Positions 1-11,358 of a stretch of 64,000 nucleotides of DNA are shown here, piece by piece. The stretch's first letter is position 1. Each line of letters begins with the position of its first letter. Source of the DNA: Solea solea (lineage: Eukaryota; Chordata; Actinopteri; Pleuronectiformes; Soleidae). A model generated the notes under the pieces. The model had not been told where the DNA came from and made no database searches. It was given only the letters and a program-made list of their open reading frames with translations. A program made the position numbers and the translations under genes. The stretch lies in NCBI RefSeq assembly GCF_958295425.1, contig NC_081138.1:3122001-3186000 (forward strand). The letters run 5' to 3'.

Positions 1-21
1 GTGAATGCAAGAGGCGGTCGT

Positions 22-136
22 TTATGTTTAAAAGTTAGAATTATAATATAGTTTTAAGAATGCGCACATAGTGCAGGAGCCTAATTGACTCAGGTGCTGA
101 TTGGTTCATTGTCTGGAGGAAGCTGCAGGTAATTGC
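22..136 (+). repeat. Dispersed repeat, copy A
   Basis: It shares TTATGTTTAAAAGT and a worn block around GCTGATTGGTTCATTGT..CTGCAGGTAAT with 6815-6925, in the same orientation. Family not recognised. Confidence 0.5.
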
Positions 137-1040
137 TCGCCCAGGGACAGGAAGCTCAGGACTCTTATCCGTCATCTCCCCGCTCAGCCACACTGACCTC
201 ATTTCAGACGTGTGATTATAAAATGTTGCACGTGTCACGGTGATGGTAACTGATTTCTGGAGGACAGTAGAAGGGACATGGGCTGTACCTTATTCCCTCC
301 CATTTCTTATTTAAGTGGGTTTCATTTTTTTCTTGACTAATTTGCTGCGTTACACTCACATTATTCCTCATTTTTGCAGACTTCAGCATATCCAGCTGAT
401 AAAGGATGTTTAAGGCAATTGCTTAAAATAACCCTTAAATTGACTTTCTGGTAGAAAAGTTCAATCTTTGGGGGACAAAGCTTAATTATATAATATGAAG
501 CTTGGTAATGAATAGACGTGAATGTGTTTCATTGTGCCTGGGTCATCAGAAATGGTCGCCCTGTGGCAACCTGTAAAAAAAATATATATATATATATACA
601 CGTTATACAGTGCTTTAAAATTGGAATGGAGCTGAAATCCTCTGTCATGATTAATTTAATGCACTCTCTAATACGTCATATCTAATTCATAAGAGAAGTC
701 GAGCTCTTCTTGCTGAGCTCTCCCATGCAGCAGCCTCGGGTGCATGGCAGCGGCGGAGTCATTGCACCTTGCTATTAAGTGTCCTCGAGGCTGCTGGATA
801 TTAGCGGTGATTTTTCTGTGTTCTTTAAAGCTTTATGGCTGCGTCTTAAGATTCAGGGACAAAGATTAGATTCACCCCGGAAACAAAATGACAGTGACAT
901 TGGACACAGCCGAACAAAGGAGTGCATTTATTACTGCTGTGTCATCCCAAAAGTGAATCAGTTAGCCCGGCTGTTAAAGAGACGCAAGGTCAAAGCGGAA
1001 CATTTTTACTATTATCTGTCATTTTCGGAGACTGAATTTA
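137..1040. other. Non-coding stretch
   Basis: No gene seen. It holds a short (TA)n run at 577-599 and an 11-bp inverted repeat (CAGCAGCCTCG near 729; CGAGGCTGCTG near 785) that could form a hairpin over a GC-rich loop. Confidence 0.5.
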
Positions 1041-1291
1041 GGACCACGCGGTTGGTGTAGTGGTTAGCACTTTTGCCTTTGCAGCAAGAGGACCCGGGTT
1101 CGCGACCCGGTCGGAACAAGGGCCTTTCTGCATGGGTTTTCTCCCACAGTCCAAAAACATGCAATATGGGGATTAGGTATATTGGACACTCTAGATTGAC
1201 CGTAGGTGTGATTGTGAGAGTGAATGGTTGTTTGTCTCTGTGATGGACTGGCGAACTGTCCAGGGTGTGACCCCCACGTGACCCTCAAGGT
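1041..1291 (+). repeat. tRNA-headed SINE (Mermaid-like), copy 1
   Basis: It starts with a tRNA-like head (GGTTGGTGTAGTGGTTAGCA box A; GGGTTCGCGACCC box B). The typical fish body follows: CCCACAGTCC, AAAAACATGCA, GGGGATTAGGT, TTGGACACTCTA and GATGGACTGGCGA. The tail ends near 1290. It is not a working tRNA gene: no cloverleaf can be completed. Three further copies lie at 11.2, 15.6 and 54.7 kb. Confidence 0.85.
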
Positions 1292-4200
1292 CAAGTTTCA
1301 CTTTATTCATCCTTAGAAAAGGAAATGTTGTGTGCAGCAGGGCGGACGACACACATACACAGAAAAGCAACAACAATAGAGACACTGCACAAAATGACAG
1401 AATCCAATTGGACAGTAGGTAAATCTGTCATAATGAACATGGACAGGAATAAATAAATAAATAAAAACCGACCAATCGGTTGTTTTCTAATCAAAATCGC
1501 ATCGTATGACTCGACACTATTAACAAATTGCAAAGGCTGCAACTGAATTTGTTTGAATAGTTCTATGTTCCGCGACCAATTTTCCATAAATACGTAAACA
1601 CGTATACAGTTGTCGTTCATATTTAGACGGTATCTCACGTGGTTCATGTGGAGGAAAAATCACAGATTCACGTAAAAATGTTACCAATATTGTTCAGCTC
1701 TGCAATTTTCCATGTTAATAAAATCCCATTTTATGTGTGTCCACTATGGACCGAAAGTCTAATAAAACCATTACATTAATTATAATCCTCTTTTTAATGT
1801 CCTTCTTCAGAATAACTGCTGTTAAAACTTTTTTTTTTTGCTTTTAACTGATGATCCAATGCCTTTCCATCACTTTAAATGTAGTATATGTTATACTTGT
1901 GTATTATTATTATTATTGTTATTATTGTTATTATTGTTATTATCATTATTATCATAATGATGTGACTCACCAAGACGGTGGGATGAAGAGACAGTAAAGA
2001 AGAAGCTTTTTCACAAACTGTGGACTTAAATTAAAGTTTCTTCATGTTTTGCTGCAATGAGTTTATGCGCATGCACACACACACACACACACACACACCA
2101 ACATGTTTCCCACTGTTTGACAGCTCCTCTCGTCTACAGGTGGCAAATAAAGCACCGAGACAAACAGCAATGCATCATTTTAGAGAGTAAGCAGCTCTGT
2201 ACGGGTGAAAAAAGGCCTTTACAAAATGTTAAAATGCTTTAAACTCGATCAACACAGCGCATGGATTTAACTCTTACTTTTAAATACATTTACATTCCTT
2301 CCTTCACAGCCAAAGACAGAATACATGATTCATTTAGTCCAGTTGTGTTCTTTCTTGAATGTGTTTCCTACCAAATTTTAAATTCCTCTCTTGCCATATT
2401 TTGAAGCTTTTTTTTTGAAGTTTCGGTGGAACATTGGTTCTCCTGATCCCCGGCTGAGGTGGATAATTAGCAACAGCTGGCCTCTCCTCTCTCTCTACTG
2501 TGGTGAAAGAAAAATGGGAAGGCACCACCTGAGCAGTCGACGGTATAGGTGCCATGCAGCATATGAAACACACGAGTGTTGAAATCCAAGATAAATGAAC
2601 CACAGAGTCAAGTGTGTCGGAGGTTTTGATTAAGCGAATCTGGATGGATGATGTAATAGGTCGCTGGAGTCTATTCAGTCATAAAAGAATAAGACGTTAG
2701 CTCATTTCACGTCTGTGCCTTTTGTCAACTGCTAAGTGTACATCCCTAGATTTCTATAAGCACGTCTTCCCCTCTTTCTATGACTAATCTCCGGCCTTCC
2801 CACACTCACACAGTTTCCCTGTCACTCCCATTCTCTCTCCCGCTTGTGCTTTTCTTGGCCGCCTATCTCCGCGTGTCTATTTTGTGCCGCTGTGATCCAT
2901 GTGGCGGTCCATTGTTTCGCGATTCCTGGCCCCGGCGCCACAGCAATCTTGGACAACATCGCAAGGATCAAAAGCTGACCGAGGATTGTGCCAAACATAT
3001 GAGACAAAAAGAGAAAAAAAAGAGAGAGAGGCTGGATGGAATAATTGCAAAATGAATGATGTGCTGTGTAGGATGCGTCGGAGTAATTCTACATAATACA
3101 TGTCTTTTCTGCAGAGACACTGGCTGAGCATTCTTCTCCTCCTTCGGGTGCACCTGACAAACCTGACAGAAGCATGAAAATTCAGGATTTGGTTATCCAG
3201 CTTGGAAATAGCCCACATGGTCTCTAGATGGCTCCTCTAAATTATTCAAAGCATTTGTGTATAAATAAACACTGACTGGCCCTGAAGCCAGCTGTCTATT
3301 TTTCTCTGCCCTGGAACTCTCAAACCTCCAGCAAACCAAATCAATCCAAACAGAAAGATGTGTTTTTGTCATGCATGTGCCATGTGTTTGATCCGGTTTA
3401 AAACCTAGAACATGGGTTGCCTTCAGATTCAGCAGAGGGAGAGAAACTGCCATTTTCCCTCTAGCCCCACCATGAGGTTGACATTTACGTCTCTGAAAAC
3501 TATTACATAGTCTGACATTAATGCAGATTGAATTGGAAGAGTGTTCCGTCAGCTCACGTTTACAAAATAATAAATATTGATCCATCTGATTTATCGATGT
3601 TTTTATCCTATTTTTATGTTGTTATTTTGCTGGTTTGATCATATTTGTGTTTGAGTTTGTACAGACGAAAGAATCTGAAAACAAAATGATTACAGAGAGG
3701 AAAATTACATTAAAAAAAAAAGAGACCACACTGTCATTCCTTTTTTCTTATCTTATTGCACTTTAAATATAACAAGATAACAGATTTCAAGAAAACAAAG
3801 GACGTGTTTTACCACTGGCACACCAATTTCAACTAAACCTCCACCACGGCCACCCAGATTCCCACAGTCAATACACTAGTAATTGTTCTTTTATAAAGAT
3901 CCTGAATCAGGATTCTTGTAAAATCTATCTTCAGAATCCATACTTTAATATTTGAAGTTATTTCATCTGGCAAGTGTAATCTCATGGATAATAAAACAAC
4001 ACTAGAATCACACTAAACCAGAAATGTGGTCAAAATATGGCAACAATCATCCAAAAAGTGTTTATTCTGGTGCACAGCCACAGTCGCCTCACGAAAACAT
4101 GAAGAGATGGAAGTGATCTGGGATTCTCATGAGGCAAAAAGGTTGGGACCATGCAGGTGTTTTTGTGGCGTTGACAGCACAGGATGTTGCAGTGGATGTT

Positions 4201-4920
4201 CTGGTTTGTAGCATCCGCATTATGGGCAATCTGGATCTGGGCCAGTTTTATTAGAAAAACAAAGATCCTCTTGCGGGCTGGAATCGTGCCAGGGACCTTA
4301 TGTGGCCTCTTGAGTTTGACATGTTTGCTCTAAATGAATGCAGATATATTCTTCAGTGTATCCGGTCTAACTCTCAAAACCACTTCCACTCCCATTTCTC
4401 CAAAAATCTGGTGCCATCCTTCCCCCCCCACACACACTTTTCCTCAGACACTCCATTTGTGGCCACTTCCCATCAGCATGGTTTAAGCATTTAGGACGTT
4501 TGATGAAGTTTGACACACAAAAGGAAAATAAAAACAATACATTAAAAACAAGGGGAGTGGAAAATTGACGGAGTGACACAGGAGCAGGAAAACATCGGCT
4601 TCACATTGATCCAAAAACTGATGCATATGTTGTCACACATCATTGCAAACATGCATATACACACATGAGCAAACAGCCTCATTTAGACAGGGATGGAACC
4701 CTCCATTATGCAAAAGCTGTAAACAAACACACACAGACGAACACTTTCATTTCCCATCTCTTTCCCCTGGGGAGCAGACAACGCATAGATGGCTAATAAC
4801 AACTGTACGGCAATTACAATCATCACTGTCAGTGTACAGGTGCTGGGTGCTTAGTTGTAATGGGAAATATGGGTGGTTTGCACTGGGAGGATGTGTGGGT
4901 CAAGTCAAGCATTTGAAAGC
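1292..4920. other. Non-coding stretch with microsatellites
   Basis: No gene recognised; all open frames are short and unlike known proteins. It holds an (ATT)n-type tract at 1902-1956, (CA)n at 2073-2098 and a C-run near 4426-4434. Confidence 0.5.
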
Positions 4921-4923
4921 ACT

Positions 4924-4953
4924 TCATATGCTCATATATACATATATACATAT

Positions 4954-5028
<75 letters not shown>

Positions 5029-5432
5029 TATATATACATACATATATACATACATATATATATACACATACATATATACACACATACATATATATATATA
5101 TATACATACATATATATAGATATATATATATATACATATATATACACATATACACATATACATATATACATATACATATATATATACATATATGTGTGTG
5201 TGTGTATACATATACACACATACATATATATGTTTATGTGTGTATATATACATATGTATATACACACACATGTATATACACACACATACACATATATTCA
5301 TATACACATATATATATTTATATTATATATACATATACACATACATATATTATATATATATATATACATATTTAAATTATATATACATATATACACACAT
5401 ATATACATATATACATACATACATACATACAC
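4924..5432. repeat. About 500-bp TA/CA/TG microsatellite
   Basis: A compound of (TA)n, (CATA)n, (CA)n and (TG)n that alternates purine and pyrimidine almost without a break, with a few TTT or AGA interruptions (for example near 5118 and 5232). It begins with a (TA)n core at 4960-5020 and ends with (ATAC)n at 5411-5431. The Tyr/Ile/His frames on both strands are artefacts of the repeat. Confidence 0.97.
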
Positions 5433-6814
5433 TAAACTGACACTTCGAATAGCCCAGCCTACGTCGGACAGTCTTTAGAATTTGAAGAAACAAACGACAA
5501 TTCCGACGACAAGGTCCCAAATTTAAACGAGCGATAATGGTCCGGAATTTAAGGGCGTTTCCGAATCCCACGCATGCAAAGCACAACCAAGTGGCAGACA
5601 GAACAGCATCTTGCCACTCTAATTAACACTGACATCAAAGACATTTTAAAAGCCACTCATGCAGCCCATCTTTGACACATTCACCCAATCTCACATGTAG
5701 GTGATGTTGTACGCCTCTCACGCACAAAAATACAGTAAAAACGGGCACATATTGAACGGGTTCTGTACAAGAAACCTGAAAAGACAGACTGGAGAGGCCA
5801 AATCCAAATGTAACCAATTCTTGATTTGCCTGAAATAATTCACTGCCTATGCAACAGCCTGTCGTGTCTTTCTTCAGGAGCGAGGCTGAGTCACCTCTGT
5901 GCCCTCAGTGCCTCAGGAGGAGAATGCTGCTGCACATCCTTAGCTGCTGATCAATGGCCTTGACACGGTGACCAAGTGACTGACGGCAGCAGCAGAAATC
6001 ATCCTCCTGCACTATGTATGCAAGACTCTCTGGTCTCCACAAAGGCAGGTTACCCCAGTAATGTAGACCAGGTGAAACTAGATTCCCTCTGGGCCGGACT
6101 CAGAACACAGTGAAACTGGCAGCTGGAGGTTGATGAGGGAAGTAGCTCAGATTTTCACACACACACACACACACACACACTGTGGAGTGGGAATGATCAC
6201 GTCAGGCATTGTGATTCTGTCCAAAACAGCAACAAGGGGAGGTTTGACATTCTGCAGCTGGATGAGCCGAAGAGGACAAACAGTGGGGAAGGGACAACAT
6301 AATTATTAGCTTTATTCATTTGTGGATGTCACATGATAACTGGCAGTGGCCCTTCCAAATGTCTGTGCACGCCACTGATAACTGCGTATAAATGACAAAC
6401 ATTATACACCAATCTACAGCCATTTAAGTACAAGAGAGCTACGGAATATTCTTATGACGACAATGTGCAAACACAAACGTGCAACATAAAGCTTGATTAC
6501 ATCTTCAAACGATTTGTTTTCTATAATTGTAATTGCAGGAATGTGTCCCTGTTTTGCACCGTTTTCTAAACTCAAAGCTGCAGTAAAGAACTTTCCTACT
6601 CAGTCAGGCAAAACTATCAGACCCGACCGAGGGAACTGCACAGACAGGTGGGGACAAGACGCCTTGAATGACCTGGTTTTTGAGGAGTAAAATTCACCTC
6701 TGGAACTTCCCGCTTCCTGTGTGCAGCAACAGAACACCACTCTGCAGAGAGAGAAAGTCGTGTGGAGTGGATATCAGCATTGCATGCACTAAAGTTTGGA
6801 ATTTAACCGACATT
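5433..6814. other. Non-coding stretch
   Basis: No gene recognised. It contains a (CA)n tract at 6156-6180. The sequence before it (5900-6130) is moderately GC-rich without splice-bounded frames. Confidence 0.45.
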
Positions 6815-6925
6815 TGTTTATGTTTAAAAGTCAAGAACAATTCTACGTCTGTACAAAAAGGAGGCTGATTGACCCGAATGCTGATTGATTCATTGTGTGC
6901 AGGTATCTGCAAGTAATGAGTTGGT
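6815..6925 (+). repeat. Dispersed repeat, copy B
   Basis: Diverged copy of 22-136 in the same orientation (TTTATGTTTAAAAGT, then GCTGATTGATTCATTGTGTG and CTGCAAGTAAT). Confidence 0.5.
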
Positions 6926-9055
6926 AAACAGACGCTGCACAGCTTACAAAATGTGCTTCTTCATCTCCATAATTAACCCGAGATTGAACAGAAACTGAAT
7001 CTCTCGAATAAGAAAGAACAAATTTAGCCTCGAAAAGTTTGGCAAGTGGTCAAAAATACCTTCCACAGACAGTATTTGTCTTTCATTTTCAATTTTTTAA
7101 AAATGTATGCATACTGAGCAACTCCAAGAACCAGCTGTGGTCAGTGCATGTCCACAAAAGTGAGACAGCAGCAGCAGCAGCAGCAGCCAGGCTCATTCCT
7201 GCTCTATCCCTGGGTGATGCTAAGGTTTTGGATGTCTGATGTGCATCTGACAAAGTTAAAAACCTAATTAACTGTGAACTAAACATTTGTGCTACACTTA
7301 ATAGTCCCCGAGAGCTTCTTAGCATTAGCTCATTTGATTATATTGCCTCTCCGCTACCTGTGATGAATAATTCACCAAGCAAACAGAGACGCTTTTGCTG
7401 GGAACTGATATCAAGAACCCGGGATCAAACGAAGGCGCGGGCAATCGCGCAGACATCTGTGTTTGTTAGTATTCAAATGCGTTATCACGATGACATTTCA
7501 AACGATACAGAGTGTGGATGGAGAGAGTTGATGCTATAGGCGCTGTGGCACAGCGAGCGAGCACTAAAAAAGAAGCAGAAACCCAACAAAAGAGCGCAGA
7601 GGAAATGAAGAGCTGTGGGTGTGACAGTGACAGCAACACAGTCTTTGAGATCACTGAAGCTCCTGCATCACGACTTTTTTTTAAAATTTTATTTATTTTT
7701 TTTAAGTCTAAGACTCTGTATCTTTGCGTGTACACACTGACACTGTTCTCCGTCAGTCCTGTATTGGCAGGAAGATCCTGTCTGTGCACAGCTCAGTCTC
7801 ACCATCTGTTCCTGGCTAGACTGCTGATATCTGTTCTTATTATATCCCGGTCGCCTTCCTCAGTCGAGGTGGGGCACTCACACACACACACCGTATTTTA
7901 TCTGGATTACTTCTTATTCAATAGAGCAAGCTATCAATCTCCCCATTTACACAAATATGTTTGTTTTTTTGTCCTAAAACAGAGAAAAGGCGGTGTGCGC
8001 TCTTATTGCGACAGTGCTGCCTCTGGGCAGGATAACAAAACCACAAATAGCTCTCAGCCTTACTCATCCTGAGAACCTTTCAGACGCACACATGTTTGAG
8101 GTTTGAGGGCAGGAGGCTCGAAACAAGTCCAATTCCTACGTAAGTACCAAAATAAAGCGATCCCCGCTCCAGTTTGTTGTTTCGGTTCACGTAGCGGCAC
8201 AGAGATCAACATAAATGTTATTATAAAGGGGCCTGCAAGAATCCTGCCTTTATCCAAGAAGCCTCACTGTTCCGTCAGCTGCTAGACAAGCATGGTGTCT
8301 GCACTTCTGAAAAGGTTAAAGGAACTATTGGCAGCGCTTGCAAGTCACGTCCTTATTTCGGCACAAGTGACTCCTACTGGTCAGGGCACCTGTTCTGAGG
8401 ATCAGGAGATGATAAAACTCTCATCTGAGGTGTTTTTCACAGAAAGTAATGTCCTCCCAAGTAGAACAACAGCATCATTTTGTTCCAAGTGAGTGGCTCG
8501 GGGAAAAAATAAACGTTTACATTCAAGTGACAAAGCCTCCGAGCAGCAGCATCAGCCTCGCAGATCCTTTTACACGCAAAAGAAAAAGCTTGCCTGTGAA
8601 TCAACGTGGTCGCCACAGAGACAAGGTTCAGGGGGAGGACTAACGAGTATTCCAATTAAAAGGATTCCGGTGCAGTTTTACATGATACTAATTGTTATTT
8701 AGTTTAGTTTTGTTTGCTTTAAAACACTTGAATAAATTAAAAATCAGCTCCACACGACTCCCACGTTGAACACGGGGAGTTTTCATGTTAAGACAGAGGG
8801 AGGCAACAGCAACATTGAGAAAGTAAAACAAACAACAGCAAAGAGGGTTGGACTTTAACTGAAGAACACAAGCACGCGCCCACGTTAGGTTTCAGGAGTG
8901 AATTCTGCTGCTCAAAAAAACCTGTCATTCAAGCCGGGGACAAACGCTTCTCGACCCCGTCCAAGTAAACTGTACCAGACGACTGCTGTGAAACAAGGAG
9001 GGAAAATAAATTATACACAAATCCATCCCTCTGTCTCATATAAGTCTGACAGGAA
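6926..9055. other. Non-coding stretch with CAG tract
   Basis: No gene recognised. (CAG)n, about eight units, lies at 7166-7189. A 186-codon open frame (7512-8072) begins at GTG and has no family features, so it is not called. Confidence 0.45.
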
Positions 9056-9481
9056 GGTCCAGTATGTAACATTTAGGAGTGTCTATTGGCAGAAATGTAT
9101 TATAAAATCAATTAAATTATATTTGTAAAAGTGTAGAATTGCTTTAAAACAAAAAAGGAGAAACATTTCATATGTACTTTCAGGAAGGGCCTTGTTTTTA
9201 AGAAGGCCGCCAGTCCTAGTGGACTAAAAACCAGTCTGTCTGTCTCAAACTTGACATGTGTCTTGCCACAGGCACGAGTAAGTGCAGTGCCAAGTTTGGC
9301 GTTATTTGGATAAGTAATGCAAAAGTTATCGTTAAATAGATCTCCCAAAGAAGCACACGTTGCCTTTCGCCGCTCTACTGTAGCCACGCCCCCTCTCTCT
9401 CACTCACACAGCACTGTGAGTGAGACAAGGTACAGGGTTACAATCTGCATTAGACATCACTAGTTCTTACACATTGGACCG
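9056..9481. mobile_element. Dispersed inverted-end repeat
   Basis: It begins GGTCCAGTATGTAACATTTA and ends ..GTTCTTACACATTGGACC. The ends are inverted versions of one motif (GGTCCArTrTGTAA), which suggests a non-autonomous DNA transposon common in fish. Related pieces lie at 26368-26610, 53085-53430 (reversed) and 63230-63400. Confidence 0.55.
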
Positions 9482-10444
9482 TTATACAGTGAAATAGAAT
9501 CTGTTGTTAAAACTCAATGCAGAGTGTAAACTGTGTTATTCTGCATTTAACACCTGCTCTGTGTCAACACTGACCAAAATCCTGCATCCTGAAACAAACT
9601 CGGTCAATGTTGACTTGAATCCACTGCTGCTGTTGTCGTCGTCTGGGTTTTTTTTTACCAAACAGAAGAGCTCAGAGGGGATCTCTCTCTAAATCCACAA
9701 ACATCAATCAGTATCATAAAACCACACATTCAGCTCACAGTTTCTGCCCTTTGTTCTTCCATCTTTGTCGTCTTCATTGTTTCTGCTCGCGGCGTGTGAA
9801 CAGTGTTGCCTTGATAGTTCATAGAATAAAACGGCAGAGTGTATGTCTCTTTCTGTCTTTTGCTTCCCCCTCAAGAGTACTCACTATTCAGAAGTGTAGA
9901 TACTCTGCACAGTGCCCCCCCCCCCACACACACCACCCTTTCTTTCTCCTCCTCTTTGCCTCCGACTCCAATTATCTATTTTTGTATTTCTCCACCAACC
10001 CTCCTATATCTGCCACAGCTACAGTTCCATCCCACACTGCCGGTGCAGTGGTGGGCTACTATTCTGGATGCAACCTCATCCAGATTATTAAATCTCCCTC
10101 AGAAATCTGTGTCCTCCTCGTGTGCCGATCGATACTCGTGAGGCACAAAGTAAAAAAACCCAGACAAGATGAAAACCCGGGGTCAAGCGAGAGGAGAGAC
10201 GAGGCATTAAGGCGAACGCAGAAAAACAATTAGACTGCCGTCTTTATCGCAGACATGCTGCTGCAACACGGTTATGTAAGAGCACGGGCTTGTGTCTAAA
10301 CACACAGCACATCTAATATACACAGAAACACAACGCACACACACACACACACTGCAACTCTCACAGTGTGCTTTCCAGAACAGGTTCAGGATATGGTCAT
10401 AAACAAATAAATGGTCAATATATGAACAGATCCTCCTTTAAACA
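9482..10444. other. Non-coding stretch
   Basis: No gene recognised. It has a C-run near 9908-9920 and (CA)n near 10336-10354. Two overlapping pyrimidine-rich frames at 9751-10233 show no protein-family features. Confidence 0.45.
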
Positions 10445-10540
10445 TTTGTACCCAAATGTTTAAATGCACTTATTGTAAGTCGCTTTGGATAAAAGCGTCT
10501 GCCAAATGACATGTAATGTAATGTAATGTAATGTAATATT
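10445..10540 (+). repeat. Fish SINE-type 3' tail with (ATGTA)n end
   Basis: Contains GTAAGTCGCTTTGGATAAAA and GCGTCTGCCAAATGAC, a tail found all over teleost genomes, followed by TGTAATGTAATGTAA repeats. Its first 47 bases are identical to 41989-42035. Confidence 0.75.
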
Positions 10541-10755
10541 TAATATTACACATTTTTATCTTTAATTTATTTTTTTGTTGAGTTGTTGTTGTTGAGGGAG
10601 CGTCTCACAAGTGTTTTGTCAATTCACAACCTCTTTTCTTTTGCTTGTGGCCATCAACAGGAAACAACTAGCGTTCTGTCATCGCTAAAAGCCGATGTTT
10701 TGCTGACCTGTCCGTCCACTCTAATGGCCCTTTTCATACTGTGGTCCCAGCTTGC

Positions 10756-11050
10756 CTTGCCGCGTCGCGGCGCGGCACGGCACGGCACGGCACCACACGG
10801 GGCGGCACGGCACGGCACCACACGGGGCGGCACGACACGACACGGCACCACACGGGGCGGCACCACACGGGGCGGCACGGCACAGGACGGCATGGCACGG
10901 CACGGCACGGCACCACGCGGCACGGCACGGCACCACACGGGGCGGCACGGCACGGCGCGGCACCACACGGGGCGGCACGGCACAGGACGGCACGACACCA
11001 CACGGCACCACACGGGGCGGCACTGCGCGGCACAGCACGGCACGGCACGA
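10756..11050. repeat. Pentameric CGGCA minisatellite
   Basis: About 58 five-base units, mostly CGGCA, with regular CCACA-CGGGG pairs and some CGACA or AGGAC variants. A higher-order pattern [CGGCA]n-CCACA-CGGGG is visible. The flanks CCCTTTTCATACTGTGG and GTTGGTTTTCCACATG resemble the ends of a fish miniature element that carries short pentamer runs. A five-base period with no stop in any register explains the five long open frames here. Confidence 0.95.
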
Positions 11051-11159
11051 GTTGGTTTTCCACATGACACACACGAACGAGTGACTTGTAAAGCAGTGTA
11101 AGTTTTCAGTGTAACAGAATCATTAGAATCAGTTCATTAAAACTATTTGTTCAGTACTT

Positions 11160-11358
11160 CCGGACAGGACATGTTGGCAGTCACAGGGACACACAAAGAA
11201 AACCATTCACTCTCAAACTCACACCACCTTTTGGACTGTGGGAGGAAAACCGGAGAACCCGGAGAAAACTCGGAGAACACGCAAACTCCATGTTCCGAGC
11301 GGGTCGCAAACCCTGGTCGTCTTGCTGCAAAGGCAAGAGTGCTAACCGCTACTCCCTG
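11160..11358 (-). repeat. tRNA-headed SINE, copy 2
   Basis: Same family as at 1041, reversed. Read on the minus strand it begins GTAGCGGTTAGCACTCTTGCC and runs through GGTTTTCTCCGAGTT, CCCACAGTCC and GAATGGTTTTC. It lacks the middle ACATGC/GGGGATT part, so it carries an internal deletion. Confidence 0.8.

Noticed and set aside
1041..1115. tRNA gene
   Set aside because: Box A and box B are present, but the sequence continues into a SINE body that recurs at 11.2, 15.6 and 54.7 kb, and no acceptor stem closes.
4643..5478. Tyr/Ile/His-rich frames on both strands
   Set aside because: They are translations of TA/CA/TG microsatellites.
7512..8072. 186-codon open frame
   Set aside because: Starts at GTG, has no recognisable motif, and its hydrophobic FKILFIFFKSK segment comes from a T-rich run. 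No splice-site support.
9751..10233. 160-codon open frame
   Set aside because: Pyrimidine-rich, overlapped by another open frame, contains a C-run, and resembles no family known to me.
10583..11101. Five overlapping long frames on both strands
   Set aside because: The pentamer CGGCA has no stop codon in any register, so the openness is a by-product. There is no coding signal outside the array.
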